A DNA stretch of 64,000 nt from Dietzia sp. B32 (GTDB lineage: Bacteria > Actinomycetota > Actinomycetes > Mycobacteriales > Mycobacteriaceae), in the NCBI RefSeq assembly GCF_024732245.1, contig NZ_CP093845.1, positions 1,798,001-1,862,000 of the forward strand. The letters are read 5' to 3'. A program made the position numbers and the translations under genes. Positions 42,380 to 50,820 of the stretch are shown here, one piece after another. Under the pieces are notes generated by a model, which did no database searches, was not told the origin of the DNA, and saw only the letters and a program-made list of their open reading frames with translations. Each line of letters starts with the position of its first letter. Within the stretch, counting starts at the first letter, position 1.

Positions 42380-44709
42380 GAGCGGATCTCCTCGGTGGTG
42401 GTGTCGGGACCGTTCTGACCGGTCCCGGTGCGGCGGGCGGTGCCGTCGGATGCAGCGCGAGCGGATGCCGGGCCGTCGGATTCCGGGTCGACGGATGCCG
42501 GGTCGACGGACGCGGTGTCGGCGTCGCCGCCACGGCGGGCCTTGCCGCGCGGATCGCCCGGCCACCACACCTTGTCCCCCACGAGGGTGAACAGGGCGGG
42601 CACGACCAGGGTGCGCACGACGAAGGTGTCGAGCAACACGCCGAGGGCGACGATCACGCCGACCTGGGTGAGGACGATGAGCGGCAGGACGCCGAGCACC
42701 ACGAACACCGAGGCGAGCACGATACCGGCGGAGGTGATGACGCCGCCCGTCAGAGCGACGGCGCGGACCATCGCCTCCCGTGTGGCGTGGGTGCCTGCCT
42801 CCTCCCGCGCCCGGATGGTGAGGAAGATCGAGTAGTCCACGCCCAGCGCGACCAGGAACAGGAAGCTGTAGAGCGGAACGGACACGTCCAGGCCCGGGAA
42901 GCCCAGGATCTGGGTGGTGACGAAGGTGCCGAGCCCCAGAGCGGCCAGCGACGACAGCACGGTGGCGGTCATCACCAGCAGCGGTGCGACGACCGCCCGC
43001 AGGACCAGCACCAGCACGACGAACACCACGAGCAGGATGAGCGGGGCGATCAGGGTGAGGTCGCGGAGATTGCCCTGGGAGGTGTCCACGGCCTCGGCCA
43101 CCGACCCGCCGACGATCGCCTCGGAACCGGGGACCGTGTCGACGACCTCGCGCAGTGCGACGACGCTGTCCTCGGAACGATCGGTCGCGGGCGCGGCATC
43201 GAGGACCACGGTGACGCGGCTCCAGCCGGTGCCGGACTCGCCCGCCGGCTGGGCGGACACGACTCCCTCGACGTCCCGGACCGCCTCGACGACCTCACCC
43301 TCGGTGCCGGTACGGGTGAGGACCGTGACCGGATCGGTGACGCCGGCCGGGAAGTGCTGGGCGGCGGTCTCCAGTCCGGCGGCCGACTCGGACGCGGTGC
43401 GGAACTGCTCGGTCTGGCTCAGTCCGATGCGGGTTCCGATGAGTCCGAGGGACAGTACGGCCAGGAGGAGGACACAGGCGACCAGGAACGTCACGGGGCG
43501 CCTGACGACGCGCGCGGCGATGCGGCCCCACACGCCCGGCGGGATGTCCTCGTCGAAATTCTCCGGGGTCACGGGGGCGGACCCGCTCTCATGCTTGCCG
43601 GCCTTCTCGCCCGGGCGGGGGATGAACGGCCAGAACAGGCCGCGGCCACACACGGCCAGGGCCGCGGGGAGGGCCACGAGCGCGTAGACCAGTGCGACGA
43701 GCAGGCCCACGGCCGCGGAGGCACCGAGCGAGCGGTAGTTGGGCAGGGTCGCCAGCAGCAGGGTGAGCAGTGCGAGGACGACCGTGACGTTGCTGGCGAT
43801 GATGGCGGGGACGGCGCCCCGGTACGCGTCGCGCAGAGCGGTCCGCCGGTCGCGAGTCTTGCGCAGTTCCTCCCGGTAGCGGGACACGAGGAGCAGGGCG
43901 TAGTTGGTGCCGGCGCCGAAGACGAGGACGGAGACGATGCCGGAGGTGGAGGCGTCGACGGTGATGTCGAGGGCCTCGCCGACCCGGGAGACCAGCAGGG
44001 CCGCGACGCGGTCCGCGACACCGATGATGATCAGCGGGACGAGCCACAGCACCGGCGAGCGGTAGGTGACGATGAGCAACACGGCGACGACCAGAGCGGT
44101 GGCCGCCAGGAGGCGGAAGTCGGCGCCCTCGAACGCGGCGGCGGTGTCGGCGGCGAACCCCGGCCCACCGGTGAGCTGGGCGTTCACACCCTCGTCGAGA
44201 CCGCCCGCGACGGCGTCACGCATGTCGCCCACGAGTTCGCCGGCCTCGCCCCCCGAGAGGAGCTGGGCGTCGACGGGGACCAGCATGAGTGCGGCGGCGT
44301 CGTCCTCGGACGGGATCGGCCCCTGCGCGGGCGCGCCCACGACCTCGGACATCCGTTCGCCGGCGCCGACGGCCGCGGCGATGCCCTCGGGGCCCAGCTC
44401 ACCGCCGTCCTCGCGCGTCACGACGAGGACGGCCGGGACGGACTCGGAGCCGGGGAACTCACGTTGGATCTGGGAGACGAGGGCGGCCTCGGAATCGTCC
44501 GGGAGTGTCTGCGGTCCCTCCGACGACCCCTCGGACGAGGCGAACGCGAAGACCGCGCCACTCACGAGGATGACGACCACGAGCATCAGCCACGCGGACA
44601 GCTTTCCCGTGACCAGACCCACCCAGCCGCTGGCCGACCCCGACTCGTCCGTCGACCCTGACTTCCCTACCGCCGAGCGCTCAGCCCTCATCGTTTCCCT
44701 TGTCTTCAC
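42376..44709 (-). CDS. mmpL: MmpL family lipid transporter (RND superfamily)
   Basis: A 777-residue RND-type transporter with 12 predicted helices in two repeats, each followed by a periplasmic loop. MmpL signatures: VFGAGTNYALLLVSRYREELRK (about residues 265-286) and LGVDYSIFLTIRAREEAGTHATREAMVRAVALTGGVITSAG near residue 640, carrying the Asp-Tyr pairs of the proton relay. It would export a lipid across the membrane. A Ser/Asp/Ala-rich C-terminal tail with 15-bp tandem repeats ends the protein. The GTG start at 44709 overlaps the hydrolase stop by 4 nt; an ATG at 44691 is possible. It is co-transcribed with hydrolase and lipocalin genes. Confidence 0.87.
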   Translation of the reverse strand: MKTRETMRAERSAVGKSGSTDESGSASGWVGLVTGKLSAWLMLVVVILVSGAVFAFASSEGSSEGPQTLPDDSEAALVSQIQREFPGSESVPAVLVVTREDGGELGPEGIAAAVGAGERMSEVVGAPAQGPIPSEDDAAALMLVPVDAQLLSGGEAGELVGDMRDAVAGGLDEGVNAQLTGGPGFAADTAAAFEGADFRLLAATALVVAVLLIVTYRSPVLWLVPLIIIGVADRVAALLVSRVGEALDITVDASTSGIVSVLVFGAGTNYALLLVSRYREELRKTRDRRTALRDAYRGAVPAIIASNVTVVLALLTLLLATLPNYRSLGASAAVGLLVALVYALVALPAALAVCGRGLFWPFIPRPGEKAGKHESGSAPVTPENFDEDIPPGVWGRIAARVVRRPVTFLVACVLLLAVLSLGLIGTRIGLSQTEQFRTASESAAGLETAAQHFPAGVTDPVTVLTRTGTEGEVVEAVRDVEGVVSAQPAGESGTGWSRVTVVLDAAPATDRSEDSVVALREVVDTVPGSEAIVGGSVAEAVDTSQGNLRDLTLIAPLILLVVFVVLVLVLRAVVAPLLVMTATVLSSLAALGLGTFVTTQILGFPGLDVSVPLYSFLFLVALGVDYSIFLTIRAREEAGTHATREAMVRAVALTGGVITSAGIVLASVFVVLGVLPLIVLTQVGVIVALGVLLDTFVVRTLVVPALFTLVGDKVWWPGDPRGKARRGGDADTASVDPASVDPESDGPASARAASDGTARRTGTGQNGPDTTTEEIRS
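42456..42515 (-). repeat. 15-bp tandem repeat in the mmpL 3' end
   Basis: Three clear 15-base units (consensus GGTCGACGGATGCCG) at 42471, 42486 and 42501, plus a degenerate preceding unit, encode Ser-Val-Asp-Pro-like repeats in the cytoplasmic tail. Confidence 0.7.
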
Positions 44710-45515
44710 ACATCGTATTCGGAGAGGAACGCCTCGAGGATGGTGTTGACCTCATCCGGGCGTTCCATACTGGGCGAGTGTCCCGCACCGGGGATCTCGT
44801 GGTACCTCGAGCCCGCGATCAGCTCGGTGACCCGCCTGGCCTTGTCCGGAGGCGTGGCCGCGTCCTCGCTGCCCACCACGACCAGCGTCGGGGCGATGAT
44901 GCGGATGGCCTCGTCCTCACACGGGTCACGGTCGGCGACCGACTCGATGGCCTTGACCAGCCCCGCACGGTCGGTGCGCTCGAGCTGGGCCATCCACTCC
45001 TGCACCCAGGGGGCGTCGAGATTGCGCTCGGCGAGCATGATGGGCGCCACCCGGGCGCGCAGGGGCTTCATCCCGGCCACGCGGTACACCTTGGACAGCG
45101 TCTTGTACTTGCTGCGGTTGGCCGGCTCCTCCGCGGTGGCCGCGGTGTCCATGAGGGTAAGGGTGTGCACGATCTCTGGGTTACGGGCCGCCAGCCGCAT
45201 TCCGACGAACCCGCCCATCGACAGGCCCACGAAGTTCACCACCGGGATCTGCAGATGCCGGAGGAGTTCGGCCACGTCCACCGCGAGGGTGTCCATGTCG
45301 TAGCCGCCCATCGCCCGCGGGGAGTTGCCCTGACCGCGGAAATCGATCGTCACGCACCGGTACCTCCCCCGCAGGTGGGCGATCTGGTGCTGGAACATCC
45401 AGCCCGAGAACAGCAGCCCGTGGGCGAAGAACACCACCGGGGCGTCCTCGCGGCCCGCCGGGGCGCCGGTGTCCGTGTAGGCGATCGTCGTGTGGCCGCG
45501 CTGGAAGGTGGGCAT
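44706..45515 (-). CDS. Alpha/beta hydrolase coupled to mmpL
   Basis: A 269-residue alpha/beta-hydrolase. The N-terminal strand pair leads to VVFFAHGLLFSGWMFQHQI (oxyanion region), the nucleophile is in GLSMGGFVGMRLAAR, the Asp in LVVVGSEDAATPP and the His in IPGAGHSPSMERP, a complete triad. The size suits an esterase/lipase-like or haloalkane-dehalogenase-like fold. AGGAG lies 9-10 bases before the ATG. The stop codon overlaps the mmpL start (GTGA), so it is the first gene of the hydrolase-MmpL-lipocalin operon and may process the exported lipid. Confidence 0.84.
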   Translation of the reverse strand: MPTFQRGHTTIAYTDTGAPAGREDAPVVFFAHGLLFSGWMFQHQIAHLRGRYRCVTIDFRGQGNSPRAMGGYDMDTLAVDVAELLRHLQIPVVNFVGLSMGGFVGMRLAARNPEIVHTLTLMDTAATAEEPANRSKYKTLSKVYRVAGMKPLRARVAPIMLAERNLDAPWVQEWMAQLERTDRAGLVKAIESVADRDPCEDEAIRIIAPTLVVVGSEDAATPPDKARRVTELIAGSRYHEIPGAGHSPSMERPDEVNTILEAFLSEYDV

Positions 45516-45635
45516 CGTGGCGTGCTCCTGACGTGGTCCCGGCCGCCTGGAACGGCCTCTACGGTCGTACGATACGACGCCCGCCGTTCCACGAGGCGGC
45601 CTCGAGACGAACCGGCGTGCTCACTGGGGACATCC

Positions 45636-46346
45636 TCACCTGAGGGTGACCAGTCGGCGCGGGTGCCCGGGGCCGGCTGCACGCTCGAGGTGCTGGTGCT
45701 CGTTGACCGCGATGCACGTCATCCCGCCCCGGCCCACCACGACCCGGGCGGTCCCGGTGTTCACCGTGACGCGCTGCAGCCGGGTCCACAACCCGACGAC
45801 CCCCTCCGGGTCGGCCAGCAGACCCGCGACCGCCAGGGAGATGGTGCCGGCGGAGGAGACCACGACGGTCGTCCGGCCGGTCCCGGACCTGGCGGCGGCG
45901 TCGGCCAGTGCGGAGTCGGCGTCGCGTCGGTACTCGGCGAACGCCTCGAGTCCCGCCCAGTGTCCGAGGGCGGCGTCGAGTTGCCGCTGGAACGCCTGCT
46001 TGGCCTCGTCGGAGGACCCGGCCGAGTCGAGGGTCCCGTGGTCGGCCGTCAGGCCGGCCACGCGCGCCGCCTCGAGCACCGCGTCGGCGTCATACTCGGC
46101 CCAGCGCTCGTCGACCTCCACGGCCACGTCCCGGTCGCTGTGGGCGCGCAGGCCGTCGAGCAGGCCCTCCGCGGTCTCGCGTTGCCGACGCAGGCCGCCG
46201 TGGATGATCACATCGGGGCGCAGGCCGCGGCAGGCCATGTCCTCGCCCGCCAGGCGCGCCTGCAGATGACCGGTCTCGGACAACCGGTCGTAGTCGCCGC
46301 TGCCGAACGAGGCCTGACCGTGGCGGACGAGGTGGATGGCACCCAT
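45636..46346 (-). CDS. Histidine phosphatase family protein
   Basis: A 236-residue phosphoglycerate-mutase-like phosphatase. The catalytic RHG motif is at residues 8-10 (LVRHGQASFG), followed by the second-site Arg/Glu regions (RRQRETAEGLL, EVDERWAEYD), and the second His lies within VVVSSAGTISLAVAG, where a Ser-Ala-Gly replaces the common Ser-His-Gly; the usual second catalytic His therefore appears absent. The ATG start overlaps the APH-like stop by one base (TGATG). It is the third gene of an operon with an acyl-CoA dehydrogenase and a kinase, so it may act on a phosphorylated acyl intermediate (inference). Confidence 0.8.
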   Translation of the reverse strand: MGAIHLVRHGQASFGSGDYDRLSETGHLQARLAGEDMACRGLRPDVIIHGGLRRQRETAEGLLDGLRAHSDRDVAVEVDERWAEYDADAVLEAARVAGLTADHGTLDSAGSSDEAKQAFQRQLDAALGHWAGLEAFAEYRRDADSALADAAARSGTGRTTVVVSSAGTISLAVAGLLADPEGVVGLWTRLQRVTVNTGTARVVVGRGGMTCIAVNEHQHLERAAGPGHPRRLVTLR

Positions 46347-47719
46347 CAGCGACCACCGCCCGACGTGCCGGTCGGTCGCCCACCGATCACGGGGAGATCG
46401 CCGATCACCGGCAGGCCTCCGAGCAGACCCGTCACCTTGCCCCGGACGTCGTGGACGCCCCCGGCGAGCAACGGGAGCACGACCCGGGGGACGCCGAGCA
46501 GTTCCGGGACCAGGTCACGCGGGGAGACCCGGGTCGGTGTGAGGCGGCCGTCGCCCGTGCGGATGATGCGCAGGCACCGTTGTTCGAGGAACGCCACTCC
46601 GGGTCGGAAGGCGCGGAACGCCGGGTTGGTGGTCTGCCCGTGGAAGTAGCGGTGGTTGATCTGCTGGGCGATCACCGCCAGACGGAACAGACCGAACACC
46701 TCGTAGAAGCGCCACTGCTCCTCGGTGATCTCCAGACCGGCCCGGCGGGCGTACCGCGCGACGACCTGCTGGCGGGTGAGCATCCCGGGCGCGTGGGTGG
46801 GCTGGCGGCGGAACGCCTTGAACAGCGGGCCGTCGTCGTCCTGCACCCAGTAGGCCAGCGCGCCGCCGAGGTCCATGAGCGGGTCGCCGACGCCTCCCAT
46901 CTCCCAGTCCAGGACGCCGATGACGTGGGTGACGTCCTCGGGATCCAGCACGAGGTTGTCGAAGCGGAAGTCGTTGTGCACCAGACAGTGCCCCACGTCG
47001 TCGGGCTGATTGGCGCGGAGCCACTTCATCACCGGCGCGAAGTCGGGCACGTCCGGGGTGCGGGCGCGCCGGTAGCGAGCGGACCACCCCTCGACCTGGC
47101 GGCGCACGTACCCCTCACCGCGGTCGAGATCGCCCAGGCCCGCAGCCCCGACGTCCACCGAGTGGAGGTCGGCGAGCGCGTCGACGGCCGCCTCGGCGAG
47201 GTGCCGGGTGGTGACCCGGTCCATGAGCAGCTCGCGGGGCAGCTCCTTGCGCAGGATGGTGCCCTCCATCCGCTCCATCACGTAGAAGTCCGAGCCGATC
47301 ACCGAGTGGTCGCCGCAGAACCCGACCATCCGCGGTACCAGCGGGTACACCGGCCGCAGTGCCGACTGGACGCGGTACTCGCGCTTCATGTCGTGGGCAC
47401 CGCGGGCCTTGGTCCCGGCCGGCGGGCGGCGCAGGACGAGGTCCGCGCCCGGGTAGCGCAGCAGGTAGGTGAGGTTGGACGCGCCACCGGTGTACTGCCG
47501 CACCTCCGGGATGACCGGCTCGTCGTCGTCGCCGAGGTTCACGCCCGCCAGCACGGTGGGGTCGTCGGGCGCGATCGACCGCAACCACGCGGCCACCGCC
47601 TCGACGTCGAACGCGTCCTCGCTGCGCACCGCGTCTGTTCCGGGGACGCGGCGCCGCAGGGCGGCCTCGGTGTCGCGGGGGGCGTCGTCCCCGGCGGGCG
47701 CGCCGTCGCGGGCGCTCAT
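46346..47719 (-). CDS. APH-fold phosphotransferase (acyl-CoA kinase-like)
   Basis: A 457-residue protein of the aminoglycoside-phosphotransferase fold. The nucleotide loop YTGGASNLTYLLRYPGADLVLRRPP is near residue 75, the Brenner motif is HNDFRFDNLVLDP and the metal-binding motif is VLDWEMGGVGDPLMDLG. This matches the subgroup that in mammals forms the kinase part of ACAD10/ACAD11 and in Pseudomonas LvaA, which phosphorylate 4-hydroxyacyl-CoA. The ATG overlaps the acyl-CoA dehydrogenase stop by 4 nt, placing the two activities next to each other as separate polypeptides. A hydrophobic C-terminal region of about 45 residues is extra. Confidence 0.83.
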   Translation of the reverse strand: MSARDGAPAGDDAPRDTEAALRRRVPGTDAVRSEDAFDVEAVAAWLRSIAPDDPTVLAGVNLGDDDEPVIPEVRQYTGGASNLTYLLRYPGADLVLRRPPAGTKARGAHDMKREYRVQSALRPVYPLVPRMVGFCGDHSVIGSDFYVMERMEGTILRKELPRELLMDRVTTRHLAEAAVDALADLHSVDVGAAGLGDLDRGEGYVRRQVEGWSARYRRARTPDVPDFAPVMKWLRANQPDDVGHCLVHNDFRFDNLVLDPEDVTHVIGVLDWEMGGVGDPLMDLGGALAYWVQDDDGPLFKAFRRQPTHAPGMLTRQQVVARYARRAGLEITEEQWRFYEVFGLFRLAVIAQQINHRYFHGQTTNPAFRAFRPGVAFLEQRCLRIIRTGDGRLTPTRVSPRDLVPELLGVPRVVLPLLAGGVHDVRGKVTGLLGGLPVIGDLPVIGGRPTGTSGGGR

Positions 47720-49005
47720 CGGGTCGTCCCGGTCTTCTCGGTGCCACCGGTGGTGGCGGCGTCGCGGTAGGGCGCGAGCAGGGCGCGGGCGACGACGCCG
47801 AGGTGGACCTCGTCGGGACCGTCCGCCAGTCGCAGCGACCGCGCGGTGGCGTACGCCCCGGCCAGCGGGAAGTCGTCGCTCATGCCGCCGCCACCGTGGA
47901 GCTGCAGGGCCATGTCGATGACGTGCTGCGCCATCTTCGGGACGGCGGCCTTGATGGCGCTGACCTCGACGGCGGCCTGCCCCTCGGTGTCGAGTTTCCA
48001 GGCGGCGTGCTGGACCAGCAGTCGGGCCTGGTCGATCGCGATGCGCGCCTCGGCGAGACGCTCGCGGTTCCCGCCGAGGTTGACGATGGGTTTGCCGAAG
48101 GCCACGCGGCCGGAGGCGCGGCGGCAGGCCAGGTCCAGCGCCATCTCGGACAGGCCGATCAGTCGCATGCAGTGGTGGATGCGCCCGGGTCCGAGGCGTC
48201 CCTGGGCGATCTCGGCGGCCCTGCCCGGACCGGAGATGATGTTGGACACCGGCAGCCGCACGCCGTCGAGGGTCACCTCGCCGTGGCCGAGCGGTTCGTC
48301 GTAGACCCCCTGGGCGGTGAGCATGCGCTCGACGCGGACCCCGGGGGCGTCCATCGGCACCAGGACCATCGAGTGCCGCAGGTAGCGGTGGGCGTCCGGA
48401 TCGGACACGCCCATGAAGATGCCCACCTCGCAGTCCGGGTGGCCGACGCCCGTGGACCACCATTTGCGGCCGTCGAGGACGACCTCGTCACCCTCGATAC
48501 GGGCACTCGCGGCCATGTTCGAGGCGTCCGAGGAGGCCACATCCGGCTCGGTCATGAGGAAGGCGCTGCGGATCTTCCCGTCGAGCAGCGGGTCCAGCCA
48601 CCGGTCCTTCTGCTCCTCGGAGCCGTACTTGAGCAGGACCTCCATGTTCCCGGTGTCCGGGGCGTTGCAGTTGAACACCAGCGGGGCGAGGAAGGAGCGG
48701 CCCATCTCCTCGGCGACCGGCGCGTAGTCGGTGTTGCTCAGGCCGGCGGCGCCGTGGGTGCCGTAGCGCTCTGCGTAGGGCCCCTCGTGTCCGGCCGGGA
48801 GGAAGAGGTTCCACAGTCCCTGCTCGCGGGCGCGGGCCTGGAGCTCCGGCACCCGCGGATCGACGGCCCACGGATCCTCCCCGGCCAGCCGACGACGGGC
48901 GATGTCGGCGTGGATCTCCGGCTCCACCGGGGCGATGTGGGTGTCGATGAACTCGCGGACGGCTGAGGTGAGCTCAGCGGCGCGGGGCGAGGAGGAGAAG
49001 TCCAT
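47716..49005 (-). CDS. Acyl-CoA dehydrogenase, ACAD10/11 and LvaC type
   Basis: A 429-residue flavoprotein longer than classical ACADs. Motifs: IRSAFLMTEPDVASSDASNMAASA (flavin loop with Pro-Asp-Val variation), VVLDGRKWWSTGVGHPDCEVGIFMGVSDP, and the C-terminal LQLHGGGGMSDDFPLAGAYATARSLRLADGPDEVHLGVVAR. This last block is characteristic of the ACAD10/11-like subgroup, whose members act on 4-phospho-acyl-CoA made by a partner kinase. The ATG at 49005 is preceded by CACGAT, 6 bases upstream. It is first in an operon with the APH kinase and a histidine phosphatase. Confidence 0.85.
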   Translation of the reverse strand: MDFSSSPRAAELTSAVREFIDTHIAPVEPEIHADIARRRLAGEDPWAVDPRVPELQARAREQGLWNLFLPAGHEGPYAERYGTHGAAGLSNTDYAPVAEEMGRSFLAPLVFNCNAPDTGNMEVLLKYGSEEQKDRWLDPLLDGKIRSAFLMTEPDVASSDASNMAASARIEGDEVVLDGRKWWSTGVGHPDCEVGIFMGVSDPDAHRYLRHSMVLVPMDAPGVRVERMLTAQGVYDEPLGHGEVTLDGVRLPVSNIISGPGRAAEIAQGRLGPGRIHHCMRLIGLSEMALDLACRRASGRVAFGKPIVNLGGNRERLAEARIAIDQARLLVQHAAWKLDTEGQAAVEVSAIKAAVPKMAQHVIDMALQLHGGGGMSDDFPLAGAYATARSLRLADGPDEVHLGVVARALLAPYRDAATTGGTEKTGTTR

Positions 49006-49107
49006 GGGTTCATCGTGGCACAGCCGGGGGAACGGGTTCCCGTGTCGTGGCTCACGCGGTGACGGCGCCCCGGCCACCCGCCCGTCGGCTCTGGCAGGAT
49101 CGCGGTC

Positions 49108-50100
49108 GTGACCGAGGACTCGCGTACGACTCTCGCGGACCGGCTCGACCCGGCCCGTGCCTGGTCGGCGCGTAGGACCTACCGCGCCGCCGACTTCCGC
49201 CCCGGCGACCTCGTCGCGGCCAAGGCGGGCCGCCGCATCTCGGTGGTACTGCCGGCCCGCAACGAGCAGTCGACGGTCGGGGCGATCGTCGCCGCCCTGC
49301 GTTCCGAGCTGGTGGACCGGGTCCCGCTGATCGACGAGCTCGTCGTCGTCGACTCCCACAGCACCGACGCCACCGCGCACGTGGCCCGTTCCGCCGGGGC
49401 CCGCGTCGTCGCGCAGGGCGACGTCCTGCCCGCGCTCGGCGACGTCCCCGGCAAGGGCGAAGCCCTGTGGAAGTCGTTGGCCGCCACGGACGGCGACATC
49501 GTCGCCTTCCTGGACTCCGACCTGCGGGACTTCGACCCCGCGTTCGTGACCGGTCTACTGGGGCCGCTGCTCACCGAGCCGGGAGTGGTGTTCAGCAAGG
49601 GCGCGTACGAGCGGCCCCTCGACGACGGCCGCACCGTCCTGCCTGCCGGTGGGGGCCGGGTGACCGAGCTCGTGGCGCGTCCCCTGCTGGCCGCGCACTG
49701 GCCCTCCCTCAGCGGGTTCGTGCAGCCGCTCGCCGGGGAGTACGCGGGGACGCGGGAGGCGCTCGAATCGATCCCCTTCGCGGGCGCGTACGGGGTGGAC
49801 ATCGGGATCCTCATCGACCTCGTGGAGTCCTACGGGCTCGACGCGCTCGCCCAGGTGGACCTCGGTCGACGGACCCACCGCCACTCCCCCGACTCCGCCC
49901 TGTCGGTGATGGCGATGCACCAGCAGCTGGCCGTGCTCAGTCGACTGCAACGGTACGGACGGGTCGTGGGCGCCGACGCCCCCGGCGACACACTGACCCT
50001 GCACCACCGGGACCCGATCAGCGGGGGATTCCGCTCCGAGACCGTCGAGGTGGCCCCGGGCGAGCGCCCGCCGATGCGCGAGGTGCGGGCGGGGCTGTAG
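49108..50100 (+). CDS. gpgS: Glucosyl-3-phosphoglycerate synthase
   Basis: A 330-residue GT-A fold glycosyltransferase (GT81) that makes glucosyl-3-phosphoglycerate from UDP-glucose and 3-phosphoglycerate, the first step toward glucosylglycerate and methylglucose lipopolysaccharide in Mycobacteriales. Visible motifs: ISVVLPARNEQSTVGAIV, VVDSHSTDAT, the metal DSD motif in VAFLDSDLRDFDP, GYALA-equivalent VFSKGAYERPL, and PLAGEYAGTREALESIPFAGAYGVDIGILID. The length matches known GpgS. The GTG at 49108 starts before RTTLADRLDPARAW. It adds to the osmolyte-related genes in this window. Confidence 0.9.
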   Translation: MTEDSRTTLADRLDPARAWSARRTYRAADFRPGDLVAAKAGRRISVVLPARNEQSTVGAIVAALRSELVDRVPLIDELVVVDSHSTDATAHVARSAGARVVAQGDVLPALGDVPGKGEALWKSLAATDGDIVAFLDSDLRDFDPAFVTGLLGPLLTEPGVVFSKGAYERPLDDGRTVLPAGGGRVTELVARPLLAAHWPSLSGFVQPLAGEYAGTREALESIPFAGAYGVDIGILIDLVESYGLDALAQVDLGRRTHRHSPDSALSVMAMHQQLAVLSRLQRYGRVVGADAPGDTLTLHHRDPISGGFRSETVEVAPGERPPMREVRAGL

Positions 50101-50109
50101 CGCCGGGCG

Positions 50110-50742
50110 TCACATCGTTCGAGCGCGGCCGGTCAGCATCGGCGTCAGCGGTACCACCGGCGGGAACGGACGGGTCCGCAGGTCGGAGACGTCGAAACCC
50201 GCCTCCGCGACGTGGCGAGCGGTGTCGCGGTTCGGGTGACACCCGCCTCCGAGCCGGCTCCACACGGGTGCGATCCGGTCGGCGATGCGACCCAGCCGGC
50301 CGTCGGCCCGGACGTGCTCGAGCAGCCGCAGCTCACCGTGCGGGGCGAGCACCCGACGGGCCTCGGTCAGTGCGGCCGGGACGTCGGGGACGGTGCACAG
50401 GACGAGCCCGAACACCACGGCGTCGGCCTCACCGTCGGCGAGCGGGAGCGACTCCGCCACCGTGTCCACCACCTCGACCGGGACCGCGGCGCCCCGCGCG
50501 TGCCGACGGGCGTATGCGCGCAGGTGCGGGTCCGGCTCGACCGCAACCACCCGGGTGACCTCCGGCGGGTAGTGCTCGAAGGTCACCCCGCTGCCGGCGC
50601 CGACCTCCACCACCGTGCCGGACAGGCCCTCCACCAGCCGACGACGTGACCTGCCCAGGCCGACGCGTTCCAGCACCGGGCTGGCCACCACCCATCCGCG
50701 GGCGAAGAGGGAGACATCCGATCGTTCGCGAGACGTACCCAT
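50110..50742 (-). CDS. SAM-dependent methyltransferase
   Basis: A 210-residue class I methyltransferase. The SAM motif VVEVGAGSGVTFEHYP is near residue 45, the acidic strand-2 residue is in VVAVEPDPHLR, and motif IV-like FGLVLCTVPDVPAALTEARRVLAPHGELRLLEHV follows. The Met-Leu-type C-terminus and ubiE/menG-like layout are compatible with many acceptors; the acceptor is unknown. A TACCGT -10 (minus strand, 50756-50751) ends 8 bases before the ATG, giving a leaderless mRNA. It is divergent from the PIG-L gene, with overlapping -10 elements. Confidence 0.84.
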   Translation of the reverse strand: MGTSRERSDVSLFARGWVVASPVLERVGLGRSRRRLVEGLSGTVVEVGAGSGVTFEHYPPEVTRVVAVEPDPHLRAYARRHARGAAVPVEVVDTVAESLPLADGEADAVVFGLVLCTVPDVPAALTEARRVLAPHGELRLLEHVRADGRLGRIADRIAPVWSRLGGGCHPNRDTARHVAEAGFDVSDLRTRPFPPVVPLTPMLTGRARTM

Positions 50743-50749
50743 GAAACGA

Positions 50750-50756
50750 TACGGTA
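50750..50756. promoter_or_regulatory. Overlapping divergent -10 elements
   Basis: TACGGTA read on the plus strand contains TACGGT (50750-50755), and on the minus strand TACCGT (50756-50751), a shared 7-bp element that can serve as -10 for both the PIG-L gene and the methyltransferase gene. It lies inside a GATAC/GTATC dyad (50748-50765). Confidence 0.45.
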
Positions 50757-50820
50757 CCGGGTATCTGCTGGTCCCGGAACCGGGCCAGCCGTTCCCACCA
50801 CTACAGGGAGGTCCGACGCG

